Source: Porites lobata (Eukaryota > Cnidaria > Anthozoa > Scleractinia > Poritidae). Taken from it: DNA of 64,000 bases. The position numbers and the translations under genes were made by a program. The DNA lies in contig CALNXK010000008.1 of assembly GCA_942486035.1 (NCBI GenBank), positions 1,932,501 through 1,996,500 on the forward strand, written 5' to 3'. Shown piece by piece: positions 31,654 to 42,656 of the stretch. The stretch's first letter is position 1, and every line of letters starts with the position of its first letter. The notes under the pieces were generated by a model. It was given only the letters and a program-made list of their open reading frames with translations, made no database searches and was not told the origin of the DNA.

Positions 31654-33146
31654 TAGCCTGCGTAGCATGGCGGTTTTGGTTGGGCGAACTAAGTGATAAA
31701 GGCGGGCGAGGGCAGAGAAACCGCGAGGAGATTGGAGCGGGAGCAACTTGAAAAACCGCCTGCACGGACGGGGGGCTTTTTTGAGTCGGTCCGTACGCCA
31801 GCGTACGGATCGTTCCGATTGGTTCGGAATGTTCGCTTGTCAATCATATATTTTGGTAATCTCCCATGGGAGAGTTTCGAGGGACTGAACAAAACATCTC
31901 CGCAAAACAAAATCAAAATATCAAAGAAGCGTTGACTGGGGCGTCGTCGATCTTGAATATTTGACGGGAAAACAGGGCAATTGTATTGAAGCCTAAACAG
32001 GAAATGGCCATTTACAGTCTTCTTCAAAGGAGAGATGTCATGGAAATTTTGTCAACAAGTTTTGGCAAGAGCATGATCTTTACTGTCTTTGCTATGGCCA
32101 AAGAAGAAATATCGTCATCGAAAACCTGTATGATCACAATTTCCCCTCTAAAAAGTACTATCGACGACCAGATATCTGAAATGTTGTCGCTGAGCTGTAC
32201 AGCAATGGACCTTATGACAGAAACAGTAAAATTCAGTGCTTCGAGAAAGTTCACCTCAATTTTCTCTATTACTCGGTGTTAGACAATAACGCACTCCAGC
32301 GCAATACTACGAACGTTGTCCGCGATTGTGGTCGATGAATCGCATATTGCAGTCTGTGGAACTCCATACTTCTCCATACTTTTTTGCTTGGTGTAGCTTA
32401 AGTTTAAGCCACAACTCAAATTGAAGATCGCGCTATACGTAAAAATACAACATCCGGCAAACAACACTTAAAAAGCCGCGCACAGCGTCAAAACATTCAC
32501 GAACAAAGAAACTACAAACCAAGGCTCCTTGGTTTGTAGTTGTCCAGATCTAGGCATTTAAGTCGGAAAAGACCAAGGAAACTAAAATATTTATTTAGCG
32601 GTAATAAAAAGCTTTAGGGTTTAAGAATGGTCAAAGAATTTAGTACTTTACAACTGCATCTGAGATCAACAAATTCTAATTAGCAACACTAACAATAACC
32701 ACAGGAAATAATTACTCATACCAACTTCATGACCTATAAATAAATGTAAGACTTAGTGCAGCAAAAATAAGATCTACTCAGTCAAGTTTAGAGCGCAGTG
32801 TAGTCACCTATGCGCGAGATAGCCACAAAAAAAAAACCTGTGTTTGTTCAAGCAAACTCCAATTCCGGCCAAGGTCACGTTTTACACAAAATCACGAGCT
32901 TTTGTGTCGTGTTTAGGTCAACACTATATTTCTGATTGGCTGGGAAAACTGAAACCAAACAAGTTGGCAACAGGATGTCAAAATGAGTTGAAGGGGGCGG
33001 CAGTTGAAAAGGCCACGAATCCGGGCAGGCGGTTTTTATTTTTCTCGCGGCTTCGCCGCTCGTTCTCGCGCGCTTCGCGCGCGAATTTTTCGTGGATACG
33101 CCGCCCCTGCGCCCGGCTCGACAAAACCGCCATGCTACGCAGGCTA
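31654..33146. mobile_element. Mutator-like TIR element carrying RecQ-helicase remnants
   Basis: The 1493-bp element has ends TAGCCTGCGTAGCATGGCGG and its complement (25-bp perfect TIR). The target duplication is 9 bp, GGAGTCTTC (31645-31653 and 33147-33155). The first 14 TIR bases equal those of the 149-bp MITE at 10124. Internal sequence near both ends is GC-rich, including palindromic GCGCGCTTCGCGCGC near 33066-33081. The interior (31986-32360) codes for helicase motifs. A 9-bp TSD indicates a Mutator-like superfamily. No MULE transposase was recognised. Confidence 0.87.
31986..32370 (+). pseudogene. RecQ-like DNA helicase fragment
   Basis: MKPKQEMAIYSLLQRRDVME matches the zero/Q motif of RecQ helicases. 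ILSTSFGKSMIFTVFAMAKE is motif I, where the usual PTGFGKS is STSFGKS (Thr/Gly changes, Lys kept). MITISPLKSTIDDQISEMLS is motif Ia. A frameshift near 32280 then leads to AIVVDESHIAVCGT (about 32317-32358), the DExH motif II. Only the first RecA-like domain is left. RecQ proteins unwind DNA with ATP. This copy is broken by frameshift and motif I changes. It lies wholly inside the 9-bp-TSD element, so either it was captured or the family's autonomous member codes a helicase. Confidence 0.75.
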
Positions 33147-33155
33147 GGAGTCTTC

Positions 33156-35489
33156 CGGACGTCTATGCTCGATTTTATATATATCGGCATAATTCATATT
33201 TATTCTCCGGTATTCCTCAGATAAATGTTGCAGATGATAAGAATAAGATTAACAACCCTGTCCTGCTTTGAAACAAACATTTACCTACGTGTATTTTTAC
33301 GTACCCACGATAGAAAACCAGTCTCCGATCCGAAAACAAAAATAATTTGTAAACAAACCTTACTGATCTCTCTGTATACCCTATATAAACTTAGAAATAC
33401 CTGCAAATAGCTCCTGACCGGTGATCAAAACACACAGTATAGGATGAGGCAAACGTTTTGCTTAAAATGCCAGCTAAATGCGCGCTACAATAAAATATGC
33501 CATGCCATGCGGTCGGCTAGCTCAGTCGATTGATACCGGCTGAAAATCGTAGCATTGTTTGAAAGCAATTCTTAGCGCTTCATCATAAAACGCTTTCATT
33601 GCAGTAGTAGCCACATAACGTATAAGTATAACGATTATTCTAAGAGATCAACGCAAAAAAAGGAATGAACAGGAGCCTATAACTATGGCATAAATTTCAA
33701 CTTCTTATCAGCAAATAACAAAATTCCTTCCGAGTCGTTGCGTTGCGTGTTCCGCAAAACAAACGTTATCGATTCAACACATAAAGAAACCAAATGTTAA
33801 ACGGAACATTCAGGGAACAATTTATTTTTTTAAAGATCAATTCTTAAACATCTACGCTCATACAGAAAAGATATAAGGAACATTCCGAGTGAACTACATC
33901 AGTAAAGATCGCGCGGCCTGTTGTCAGTACTTTCTACTGTACAACTACGGATCGGAGTCATAAATCGAATGCCTGTTAAAACGTTTCATGTTCGATGGTT
34001 TGTCTCCTCAAACCTCACACGACTTCGTGTACAACAAAAGATTGTTGAGTTTTCCCCTTCTGATTCCAGGCACTCGATAAATTAAATTGCTGCAGACAAT
34101 CGGAAGTCATGTCGCAGATCAGCTTCACTCGCCGCTGCGTTCCATTAGTAGTCCACGGCTGTATTGAGGAAACCCTTTTTAACTCCTCTTTACATATTTA
34201 TCGTTTGAAAAATATCCGTCAAAGGTAGATAGTTGACTGGAGAACCTTGATAGACAGAAATGAAAGCCAGATGATCACATTAAAGGCCACATTTGATCCG
34301 TTTGTAGGAACAATGACAACAACGAACTTGGCTTCGTACGGTTCTCCTCAATGACTTCAAATTTTCTCGACAATACTTGCAGAAAAGTACAAAATATGGC
34401 GTTTAAAACTTCCCAAATTGACCTAATAGCTCTTGAATACTGATATTATGGCTCTCTCGGGCGTCTCAGGGTCAATGGAAGAGGATTTCTTCACCAAACG
34501 CCAATCTTTAAAAACTGTCCGCCGGAGAGAAATCAAGTTGCCGCACATGCGCAGAAGCGTGTCACCGTCCCTTTAACTCACTTGTGCAATGCTTTGGAGC
34601 TTTTTGCTAATTCCACAAAGGACCACACTGCATCAACCCACAGTTAATTTTGAAGTAAAAAGTATGCTGTTCCAACTGTGTTACAGATCGAACACGGACT
34701 GCATCTTTCGCTTGCGCGGCGGCTGTAATTATGCGAGATCTGAGGTCGCGAATTATGAACGGAGTTTTATAAGCCAAATTAATGTGGCTGTGGATGAAAA
34801 CGGCTTTTGAAAACATACAATCTCAATGGCAAATATTTCAAGTGGACATATCAAGCAAAACAAACGAGATGTTCAACAGGAATGAAATCGAATTAAAAGC
34901 GAAATTTACTGTTGTGTACCTAACATACTGACGGTTTAATTCACACAATACAACAACTGTCGATACAGAATCTACTGAGCCTGGTATTTTTCTCTTGCTA
35001 CTAAGAAACTAAGTAACATGTAAACAAGGAAAATAACAAGCAGTCGTAAAATTAAAAAAGGAGGGAGCCGATGGGGCTAGCGACTTCAAAAGATTAAAAT
35101 CCTTGAATGAAAGAAAGGTTCTCAAAGGTTTCACAGCGGAAGTTATATGTTTCGGCATGTCACGTCCTCCTGCATATTTCTTTTGCGGTTATTTGAGGTC
35201 TACAAGTATATGCTGCGGCCATGAAATCTTGTAGCATCTTGAGAAATAGTGTGATTGCCGAACAGTGTTTAATTTCCCCTTGAGTTTGATAATTCTGCAC
35301 TCAAAGTGTTTTTGTAGCTTTCATGCCTTGTGGCAACTAAATAATAACTTATATAGCACCATCAAAATGAATAAAAATCCGGACAACATAAACCGATACC
35401 TTTCTTCACTTCGACGTTTTGCTTCTTTAAATGAAATCCTTCAAAATCACGAGAAAACAGGTTATTACTTGGTGTTACGGTGCACGAAT
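33156..35489. other. No gene recognised
   Basis: A weak tRNA A-box-like GGCTAGCTCAGTCGATTGATA at about 33514-33533 may be a SINE scrap, with no B box. The GCACATGCGCAGAAGCG...GTCCCTTTAA words at 34542-34577 look like one end of a MITE, but the partner was not found. No coding domain was seen. Confidence 0.35.
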
Positions 35490-35494
35490 TTATG

Positions 35495-35725
35495 CTAATT
35501 AGTATATGCCAATGTCTATGTCATATAATGAAAGTATCATGGAGTCTATGTCATATAATGAAAGTATCATGGAGTCCTGGTCTCATACGTTTCGTGGTGT
35601 CAAGGTTTCATGGTTTCATAGGTTTCGTGGTGTCAATGGTTTCATGGTTTCATAGGTTTCCTGGTGTCAATGGTTTCATGGTTTTATAGGTTTCTTGGTG
35701 TCAAGGGTTTCATAGTTTCATAGGT
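35495..35725. repeat. Two adjoining minisatellites
   Basis: First, a 32-bp unit TCTATGTCATATAATGAAAG... is present twice (about 35512-35575). Second, four units of about 35-38 bp, GTTTCATAGGTTTCGTGGTG..., run from about 35604 to 35725 with single-base differences between units. Confidence 0.9.
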
Positions 35726-36693
35726 TGCTCCAATTCCCTTTTAAAAAGTCTGGCTCTCCAACAAAGAGTTTCACTTTGTAATTCTTTGAAAAGCTCCTTT
35801 TTAAATAACGGCGATGGAATACAACATTACGAGCAAAATTTAAACATCCGAACAGTGCTACAACAGCAAACACGACCTCGTGCGTTACGACAAAATATAG
35901 CAATATTTTAAAGCCAGATTACATATTATTTATATTAACTCAAAGCAGAAACTCATAAGGGGTTGAAACGTGTAACTCGCGTTCAATGCTCGTGAATATT
36001 CACTTTTACCATATTTGGAAACCGTAGTGACAGATATCCATTTTCAACGAAATGGCTGCCGCGCGATCACCATGCAGGTGTTTTAAGACAAGAGTTTTGC
36101 ATTTCAGGGTGAAAAATGCACCGTTAAAAGACAAAAAATGGAAAGAGAAAGTTCAAAAGAATGCTCACCTTTCATTTTGTGGAGGAAGGGAAGCTTTTCA
36201 TCAAGAAATCGTCCTTCGAGGAATTCAACCTTGTTTTATTCACGACGGAGCGCATGGTCTGTTTTGAAATGCAACCAAGGCAGTGAAGTTTTTGCTGAAT
36301 TTTGAGGTACATTTTGCACTCTATGGCCTAGACAATTAATTTTTGAAACGGAATTTATGTATTTTTAAATGTTTCATAGACGTTTTATAAATTTTTATCT
36401 TCGGCGCTAAAGAAAAATTACAAAATGTGCTCCGATTTGAGATGGATTTTGTGTTGAATTTTGCCATATTCACTTGCGTGAACGGATCCACGATCCAGAT
36501 AGTGTTTTCTGAGTTGCTTTAAAGGATTAACTTTTTGGATTTTGAATAAAAATTTTCAAGAAACGGCTTCTCTGTTTATTGTTTTGAGTTTGTTCATTCA
36601 TACAATTAGCTCAAAACACGATCGTGACTACAACATCCAAGCTGAATTTAATCTTAAATGCTTCTCACATTCATTACGAGTTTGACTAATAGT

Positions 36694-36832
36694 CGCGGGT
36701 CGCGTGTCGCGGGTCCAAAGTCGCGGTCGCGGGTCCAAAGTCGCGGTCGCGGGTCCAATGTCGCGGTCGCGGGTTCAATGTCGCGGTCGCGAGTCCAAAG
36801 TCGCGGTCGCGGGTCCAATGTCGCGGCAGGGG
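36694..36832. repeat. GC-rich minisatellite, left arm
   Basis: Six units of 18-24 bp built on GTCGCGGTCGCGGGTCCAAA, alternating CCAAAG and CCAATG. Mirrored by the right-arm array at 38578-38675, which has fewer units. The array is part of the foldback element, not an independent satellite. Confidence 0.92.
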
Positions 36833-38577
36833 AAAATAATTTGGGGTTCAAGGTAACTGAGTGAAAATGACTGATATGAAAACAATATAAAGGGAAAAAA
36901 TCTTTTTTATGCACGATACTCTACGGTAGCCAATTTACAGGTTACGGATGTTAGAGTCAACAAAATAATGTCTCAAGAAAAGACCTAAAAGAAAAAGCTG
37001 GCCGACTTTTGTGTTCACCGCAAGTTCTTTTTGTTTTCTTTCTATCGGGCCCAGTTATGTGTAAATTCAGCTTTGAATATACTTATGCATAACAGTATCT
37101 GATAAAAAAGTTACCAGAAGTTACCATTGTTTTCTTCTTGTCTATGAATTGCTCACAGATGATTAGGGGCTCATTTACTGAAAAATATGCGATACACTTC
37201 ATGGACTACAAATTAAAAACGTTACAACAACTTAAAGCCTTTTATTAAAAAAAGCGAACTCGGGCTCAAAAAGCTACGAGTCTGTCGGTAGAAGAAACGA
37301 GAAGTCTTATATTTAACAAATGTTTTCGGCAAAACTGAAAGAAAATGTAAATAGGCGCATGAAACTTCATTCAAGCGGTATTCAACGCATGAATTTAATA
37401 CGGAAACAAGTAATAATCCACAGAAAGGAGTCTGTTCCTCGAAGCAAGATTCTCGCTTAATGCTTTTATTTTTACAACTGAGACGGCAACCCAGAGTGTT
37501 GAATATAACTTCTTGTTCTCTTTACCTAAATGGCAACCAGGACAACCTGACAATAGGAAGCCATTCAATGTGCGTCTCAGTCAAATCTTGAAAACATGCC
37601 TGGTAACTAAGTGAGTAAGTAGGTAAGGAAATAATAACGCCCGATATCATGAAGCTGAAAAAGAAAGTAAACCAGACACTGAAAACAGTAAGTTATCAAC
37701 TCCACCAGAGCTAAAAAAAGACACTAAGTTAGGTAAGTAATTCCAGATTCCAGGTAGCGGATTCAAGTCTTTGTCAGTAGAACCAAGAGACTATGATCTA
37801 TTCTCTCTTGGTAGAACTTGGATTCCGGATTTCAATCGTTAGTGGGAACAAACTCCTTTCTGTGGACAAGAGAGGATAAAGACCGAACTTTATCCCGTCT
37901 TGCTGTGGATTATTACTTGTTTTTTTTTAATTCATGCCTTGAATACTCGCGTGAATGTACTTTACTGGCACTTCAAGCCCAACGTCTCTCCTCCTCTTTC
38001 CAGTTACTTGTGCAAAGAGTTTATTTTGGGAGTTTGCGACCAGGAAGTTTTTCAACAAGCATTTTTTTTATTTTTGCCGAAAACATTTGTTAAAATTGAA
38101 AGAGTTCTCGTTTCTTCTACCGACAGACTCGTAGCTTTTCGAGCCCGAGTTAGCCTTTTTTAAAAAAGGTTTTAAATTGTTGTCACGTTTATAATTTGTA
38201 GTCTATGAAGTTTATCGCACATTTTCAGTAAATGAACCCCTAAGCATTTGTGAGCAATTCATAGACAAGAAGAAAACAATGGTAACTCATGGTAACATTT
38301 TTTATCAGATACTGTTATGCATAAGTATATTCAAAGCTGAATTTACACATAACTGGGCCTGATAGAAAGAAAACAAAAAGAACTTGCGGTGAACACAAAA
38401 GTCGGCCAGCTTTTTCTTTTAGGTCTTTTCTTGAGACATTATTTTGTTGACTCTAACATCCGTAACCTGTAAATTGGCTACCGTAGAGTATCATGCATAA
38501 AAACGATTTTTTTCCCTTTATATTTTTTTCATATCACTCGTTTTCACTCAGTTACCTCGAACTCCAAATCATTTTCC

Positions 38578-38675
38578 CCTGCCGCGACATTGGACCCGCG
38601 ACCGCGACTTTGGACCCGCGACCGCGACATTGGACCCGCGACCGCGACTTTGGACCCGCGACCCGCGACCCGCGA
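38578..38675. repeat. GC-rich minisatellite, right arm
   Basis: The complement of the left-arm array: GGACCCGCGACCGCGACATT and GGACCCGCGACCGCGACTTT alternate, ending with a triplicated ACCCGCG. The unit count differs from the left arm, so the arrays have changed length since insertion. Confidence 0.92.
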
Positions 38676-39539
38676 CTATTAGTCAAACTCCATTCATTAC
38701 ACGCATCTCTTTTTGCGAAGATGTCAGGTTCAGGTTTTGGACACTCTTCGATACGCAGCTATTGAATTTTATTCGAAAATATTGTTTACTGCTTATTCTA
38801 GACTTTTAATATAAGAATTTTAAAAACCTATTTGCAGTATAAGTTTACTGTGCAGATGGTCAACGAGGCATCGTTTTTTGAAGTCACAACTTCAAGAAGT
38901 TGCCAGGACGTCAATGGGTTTCATAATGTTACGTTTGGCCCGGGTGGTAAGGCAATAATATATTTCTGCTCAGTGTTTCGTTACGATTCCTGGTTTCAAC
39001 CTTTGAAAGCTTTCTCGGCTTTTGGGAGTTTTTCCCCCGTTTGTCGGTCGGCCATTTTTTTTAAGCGGGCGCGGGAACCTGAAGTAAAATTACGTCACGT
39101 TGTTTACGAAGTTTGATTGGTCAGTTATCTCTTCTTCTCGTTCCAAATATGGTACTTTTGAAAATGAATAATCACGAGCATCGGACAAAGCAAACATATG
39201 AGAGTTACTCTTTTCAACCCCTTATGAGTTTCTGCTCAAAGCCAGCTTTCCTCGATTGTAAGGGTAGGAACGGAGGCAGGAGCTACGGTAATGGAACAAG
39301 GAGTAAATTAAACTTGTTGGCCAATTCCCCTCTTTCGTCGCCATTTTTGTCTCACTACAGAAATATGCGGACGTCCTCGAAAACAATTAATAAAAATTAA
39401 TTTCGCGGGAATGCCTGTTCTAAAAATAGTTCTTTACAGGAATGGGTTGACTCAAGGGTACAGAACGTATGAAGGCTCCAAGTAATCGGCTCCTGGTGGT
39501 GAGTTATGGTAGCGTGACAAGCTACAGTGAGTTGAATTG

Positions 39540-39850
39540 TCTTGAATTTTCGTTTTGCCAGCAGAATCTTGAAAATTCAAGATTTTGCCGGGAGAATCGT
39601 GAAAATTCGAGATTTTGCCGGAAGAATCTTGACTGCAAAACAGTCCGTATTTTTTCGTATTCAAGTACGCGCGAGCAGTCAAACAAAAGGTCTGGAACGA
39701 GGCTGAAAACAGAGATCGAGGAGAGTCGGGCGTGCGAGGCTCGTACTAAATTACGCCACGCTTTACCGATTACTGATTTTGAGAAAAAAAACCGACTGTT
39801 TTGCAGTCTAAAAGAATCTCGAAAATTCAAGATTCTCGAGTGCCAAAAAA
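39540..39850. repeat. 30-bp minisatellite split by a MITE
   Basis: Units like AAAATTCAAGATTTTGCCGG + GAGAATCGTG occur about three times at 39545-39629, and a last unit lies at 39811-39850 beyond the MITE. The repeated unit keeps an open frame (ENSRFCREN) only because it is a multiple of three. Confidence 0.8.
39630..39810. mobile_element. Mutator-like MITE
   Basis: The 181-bp element has ends TGACTGCAAAACAGTC and the complement of TAGACTGCAAAACAGTC. A 9-bp target duplication with one mismatch is GAAGAATCT (39621-39629) and AAAGAATCT (39811-39819). It is inserted into a 30-bp minisatellite whose unit explains the flanks. Confidence 0.78.
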
Positions 39851-41613
39851 TCTAGAAAGCACTCGCGGGATCTCTGCAGTAGATGCGACACGCATCTTGT
39901 ATACGAAACTTGAGCAGCTTGTTCACAGGAGTACAGAGTCTCAGAAGTTTTTAAGTTTTCTTTGGTATTTTGCTTGGCGATTTAGTATGGATAGTTTCTA
40001 GCAGGGAGGTGGAGTCCCCCTAACGAAATCATGTATTCTAAAGAAAGTGACAGTTTCAAAGGAGATAAACTGGTGACCTATACACAACGGGCACAATTTG
40101 TAGTGACCGTTACTGTTTTTGCTGTTGTATTTTTCTTCAGTCTATCTTCTCTCTCTCCCTCACTTCGCATTGGAAAGGCATATAGAAAAGGGGCAAGTCT
40201 CCCGAAACCATGATCGTGCAAACGATTTTGAGATGTTTACTGCACAAGGAAAACGGAGCGATTTTGAAAAAAGTTAAACAGTGTGATAACCACCCCCTGA
40301 AGATCTGTTCCACAAGCATAGAAGATCGATTTAACCTACGACCTAAGACGCAAAGGCGGCCATAGGCCCAAGATAAATACCTAACGTTTTAGAATACGTT
40401 TGTAAATAAATTAGTTTTTAAATACGACCTTTCATGATGATTCTGTGTATAGAGATATGTGTATATTTTAAACATTTTAAATCTTTTTAACTTCCTTGAC
40501 TCTTGTTTCTTGTTCAGTGTTTTACGGTATTCATATGATTTTTCTAATCCTAAATTGAAGCAGGTAAGATAAGGACCAGATTTTGGTTGAAAAAGGTCAT
40601 CCATTTCAAAATAATGTACAACTTCATATTTCAAATTTAGGCAACAAAACCTATTTAATTGGTAGTACTGCTCTAAATTATATTATTGGTTTGTTTATTT
40701 GTATTTTAAGTGTATATATCGACAAACGAACAAACTCTCAGAAATGAGTCCATGTTATGAAGGATGTGCAGAAAGAATTATTTGTTGAAGACAGCACCCT
40801 GAATACTTGCAGAACTTCTGTTTGGTTTAAGTAACAAGAAACGGTATGAAATTCATGATAATTTGACGACAATTATAAAAGGCGGTGGGGGGGCAGGGGT
40901 GGGGTATGGTGCTCAAATGTGAAGTGATTGGTTGGCATGACTTCGCGGTGTACGATTTATGACATATACGCTTTCCCAAACTGCGATTTTTAACAACACT
41001 GCAAAGTGGCGAGGGGGCTGTTATGTGGATGCGCCCTAAAACGGAAGTGTTTTAAGTTTTTTCAGTGACCAGGTTTTTGTCCCCCGAACACCCCTTTTTT
41101 CCTGCTTTCGCTGACCTGCACATAAAGAAACTTAAGGGACCATGATCTGGCGCGGATCTAGGATAATTTCCCAAACTAGTGCCAAAGGCGCAGGTTTCTA
41201 CGGGGAGTGGCGGGGGTGCAATGTGCATGCCCGCTAGCTCAACATTTTTTTGACTTGGGTTGTAGTTTTGTCCCCGGAATATCCACTATTTCCTGCTGCA
41301 GCTGACCAGCACTTAAAAAGACGTAAGAGACCATGATGCAACAAGTGATTATCTAGGAATGGCTCTCTTCCCGTCGCGCGTTGCTCGCGCTCTGTGCTCC
41401 CCTCGCGCTTGCCTCCGCCGCCTGAAAAACGCCTTAATGAGGTGCACAAACTTGCACCAGACCAAAACGTCTAACACTCTACACTAGTCGGCTTGAATTT
41501 TCCACTCTGTTTGATTTATTTAGAATGAGTTATTCCCAAATCTTTATGTTCCCTACAAAAAAAGATAAATGCAGAAATTACATTTATATTTATTCAATAT
41601 CCATTTCTTCAGT
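39851..41613. other. No gene; diverged duplicated block
   Basis: A block of about 190 bp is present twice in tandem with clear similarity (about 40985-41175 and 41185-41350): GTGCGCCC/TGTGCATGCCC, TTTTGTCCCCCGAA / TTTGTCCCCGGAA, CCTGCTTTCGCTGACC / CCTGCTGCAGCTGACC, GGGACCATGAT / GAGACCATGAT. No domain was recognised. Confidence 0.45.
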
Positions 41614-41778
41614 ACGTATGTTGAGGCCTCAAATGTAATAAATGACCCTAAATGTAATAAAGGTCCTAGGTGTAATAACGTTTGGCCCTAAATGTAATAA
41701 AGGTCCTAAGTGTAATAACTTTTGGCCCTAATTGTAATAAAGGTTCTAATTATATGTGTAATAGGTTTTAGCCCTAAA

Positions 41779-41959
41779 TATAGAGTGTTTTCACTCACGT
41801 GGCCAGCATTTATGCAAATGTATTGGAACAAAAGAAGACCTTTGCATAAGAAAAGAGTTCAACTCCCAGAGGATTGGTTTGGGACACCAACATGGCCGCC
41901 GTTTCATTGTTTTGGGACACCAATATGGCCGCCGTGACGTCATGTGAAAACACTCTATA
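41779..41959. mobile_element. MITE nested in element B
   Basis: Ends TATAGAGTGTTTTCAC and the exact complement GTGAAAACACTCTATA; 181 bp. Two internal direct repeats TTTGGGACACCAA(C/T)ATGGCCG lie at about 41878-41932. The ends begin with TATA, so a TA duplication is possible (Tc1/mariner-type), but this is not certain. Confidence 0.75.
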
Positions 41960-42656
41960 GTCCTAACAGTATACATGTATGTAGTATAACAGCCCCAAGC
42001 TTCATAAAGTCCCTGACTGAAACATGCGACGATATTAATGTTATAGCCAGCTGGCGATTCACTTTCTTTACCCTGTTGTAGTCTTCATAGATATTCATTA
42101 ACTTAGAAAGCGGCTACAGCGCCCAAGAAGTAGGAGAAACACTTAACTACGTCTCGATCGTGTTTCCTACTGCATCCCTACATCGTGAAACGCGAGTTAT
42201 AAACAAATGGAATCTACACAAAAGTTTTCAAAATACAGTAGTAACTTAGTTACTGAAAGAAGTATTAATGTTCATTAGAAACAATCGTGGTAAATTGACT
42301 ACTATTGCCTATGGGGTAATTTAATGTTGCGCCAAAAAAAGAAATGTTTTTTTTTTTTTTACCATTTTCCAAAAGAGTATGTCGGTCGGTCCATACAGAA
42401 TGCTGTGAACACGAAGTTATATATAAACAGCAAGATATCAAGAGCAGTATATCTTTATAGTTTTTCTGACATCCCGACTTTGATTTTAATTTCTACCAGG
42501 AGTACTTCTTGACGTGAATTTTTATGCTAACTTTTTTTCAAGGATTTCACCACATGAATGAAATGACATTTTCAAATAACAGCTGGCTTTCCTGTTTTTC
42601 TAGCGAGTATATAAGGAACTCTACTTTGAAGACCCAAAATATTTTTTTACAGTTAA

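Larger units (their letters stand above)
36678..38690. mobile_element. Foldback element with minisatellite ends, 10-bp TSD
   Basis: The 2013-bp element is flanked by a perfect 10-bp duplication CATTCATTAC (36668-36677 and 38691-38700). Ends are GAGTTTGACTAATAGTCGCG and its complement. Arms of about 700-750 bp are inverted copies of each other (indels present) around a spacer of about 450 bp (37430-37880). Each arm starts with a GC-rich array of GTCGCGGTCGCGGGTCCAA(A/T) units. A smaller hairpin (CCAAGAGA/TCTCTTGG) sits in the centre. The 9-10 bp TSD and long arms fit Mutator-like foldback elements. No transposase ORF was recognised. Confidence 0.88.
35935..39260. mobile_element. Large diverged inverted-repeat element (about 3.3 kb)
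   Basis: GCAGAAACTCATAAGGGGTT (left, about 35946) is mirrored by AACCCCTTATGAGTTTCTGC (right, about 39217). Similarity continues inward for about 90 bp on each side (ATGCTCGTGAATATTCA...ACCATATTT against its complement). It contains the 2-kb foldback element at 36678-38690 and ORFs at 36052-36267 and 38832-39116 without recognised domains. The arms are diverged, so this is older than the element inside it. No target duplication was resolved. Confidence 0.55.

Noticed and set aside
33510..33545. tRNA gene or second SINE
   Set aside because: Only an A-box-like stretch; no B box or tail.
35495..35725. Coding repeat protein (ORF reading VSMVSWFHRF repeats)
   Set aside because: The frame is a by-product of a minisatellite; no start context, domain or splice sites.
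36694..36832. CRISPR-like array
   Set aside because: Units are contiguous without unique spacers and are mirrored at 38578-38675; this is a minisatellite in a eukaryotic foldback element.
40985..41350. Duplicated block as a transposon pair
   Set aside because: Similarity is clear but there are no TIRs or target duplications; kept only as a note in the region entry.
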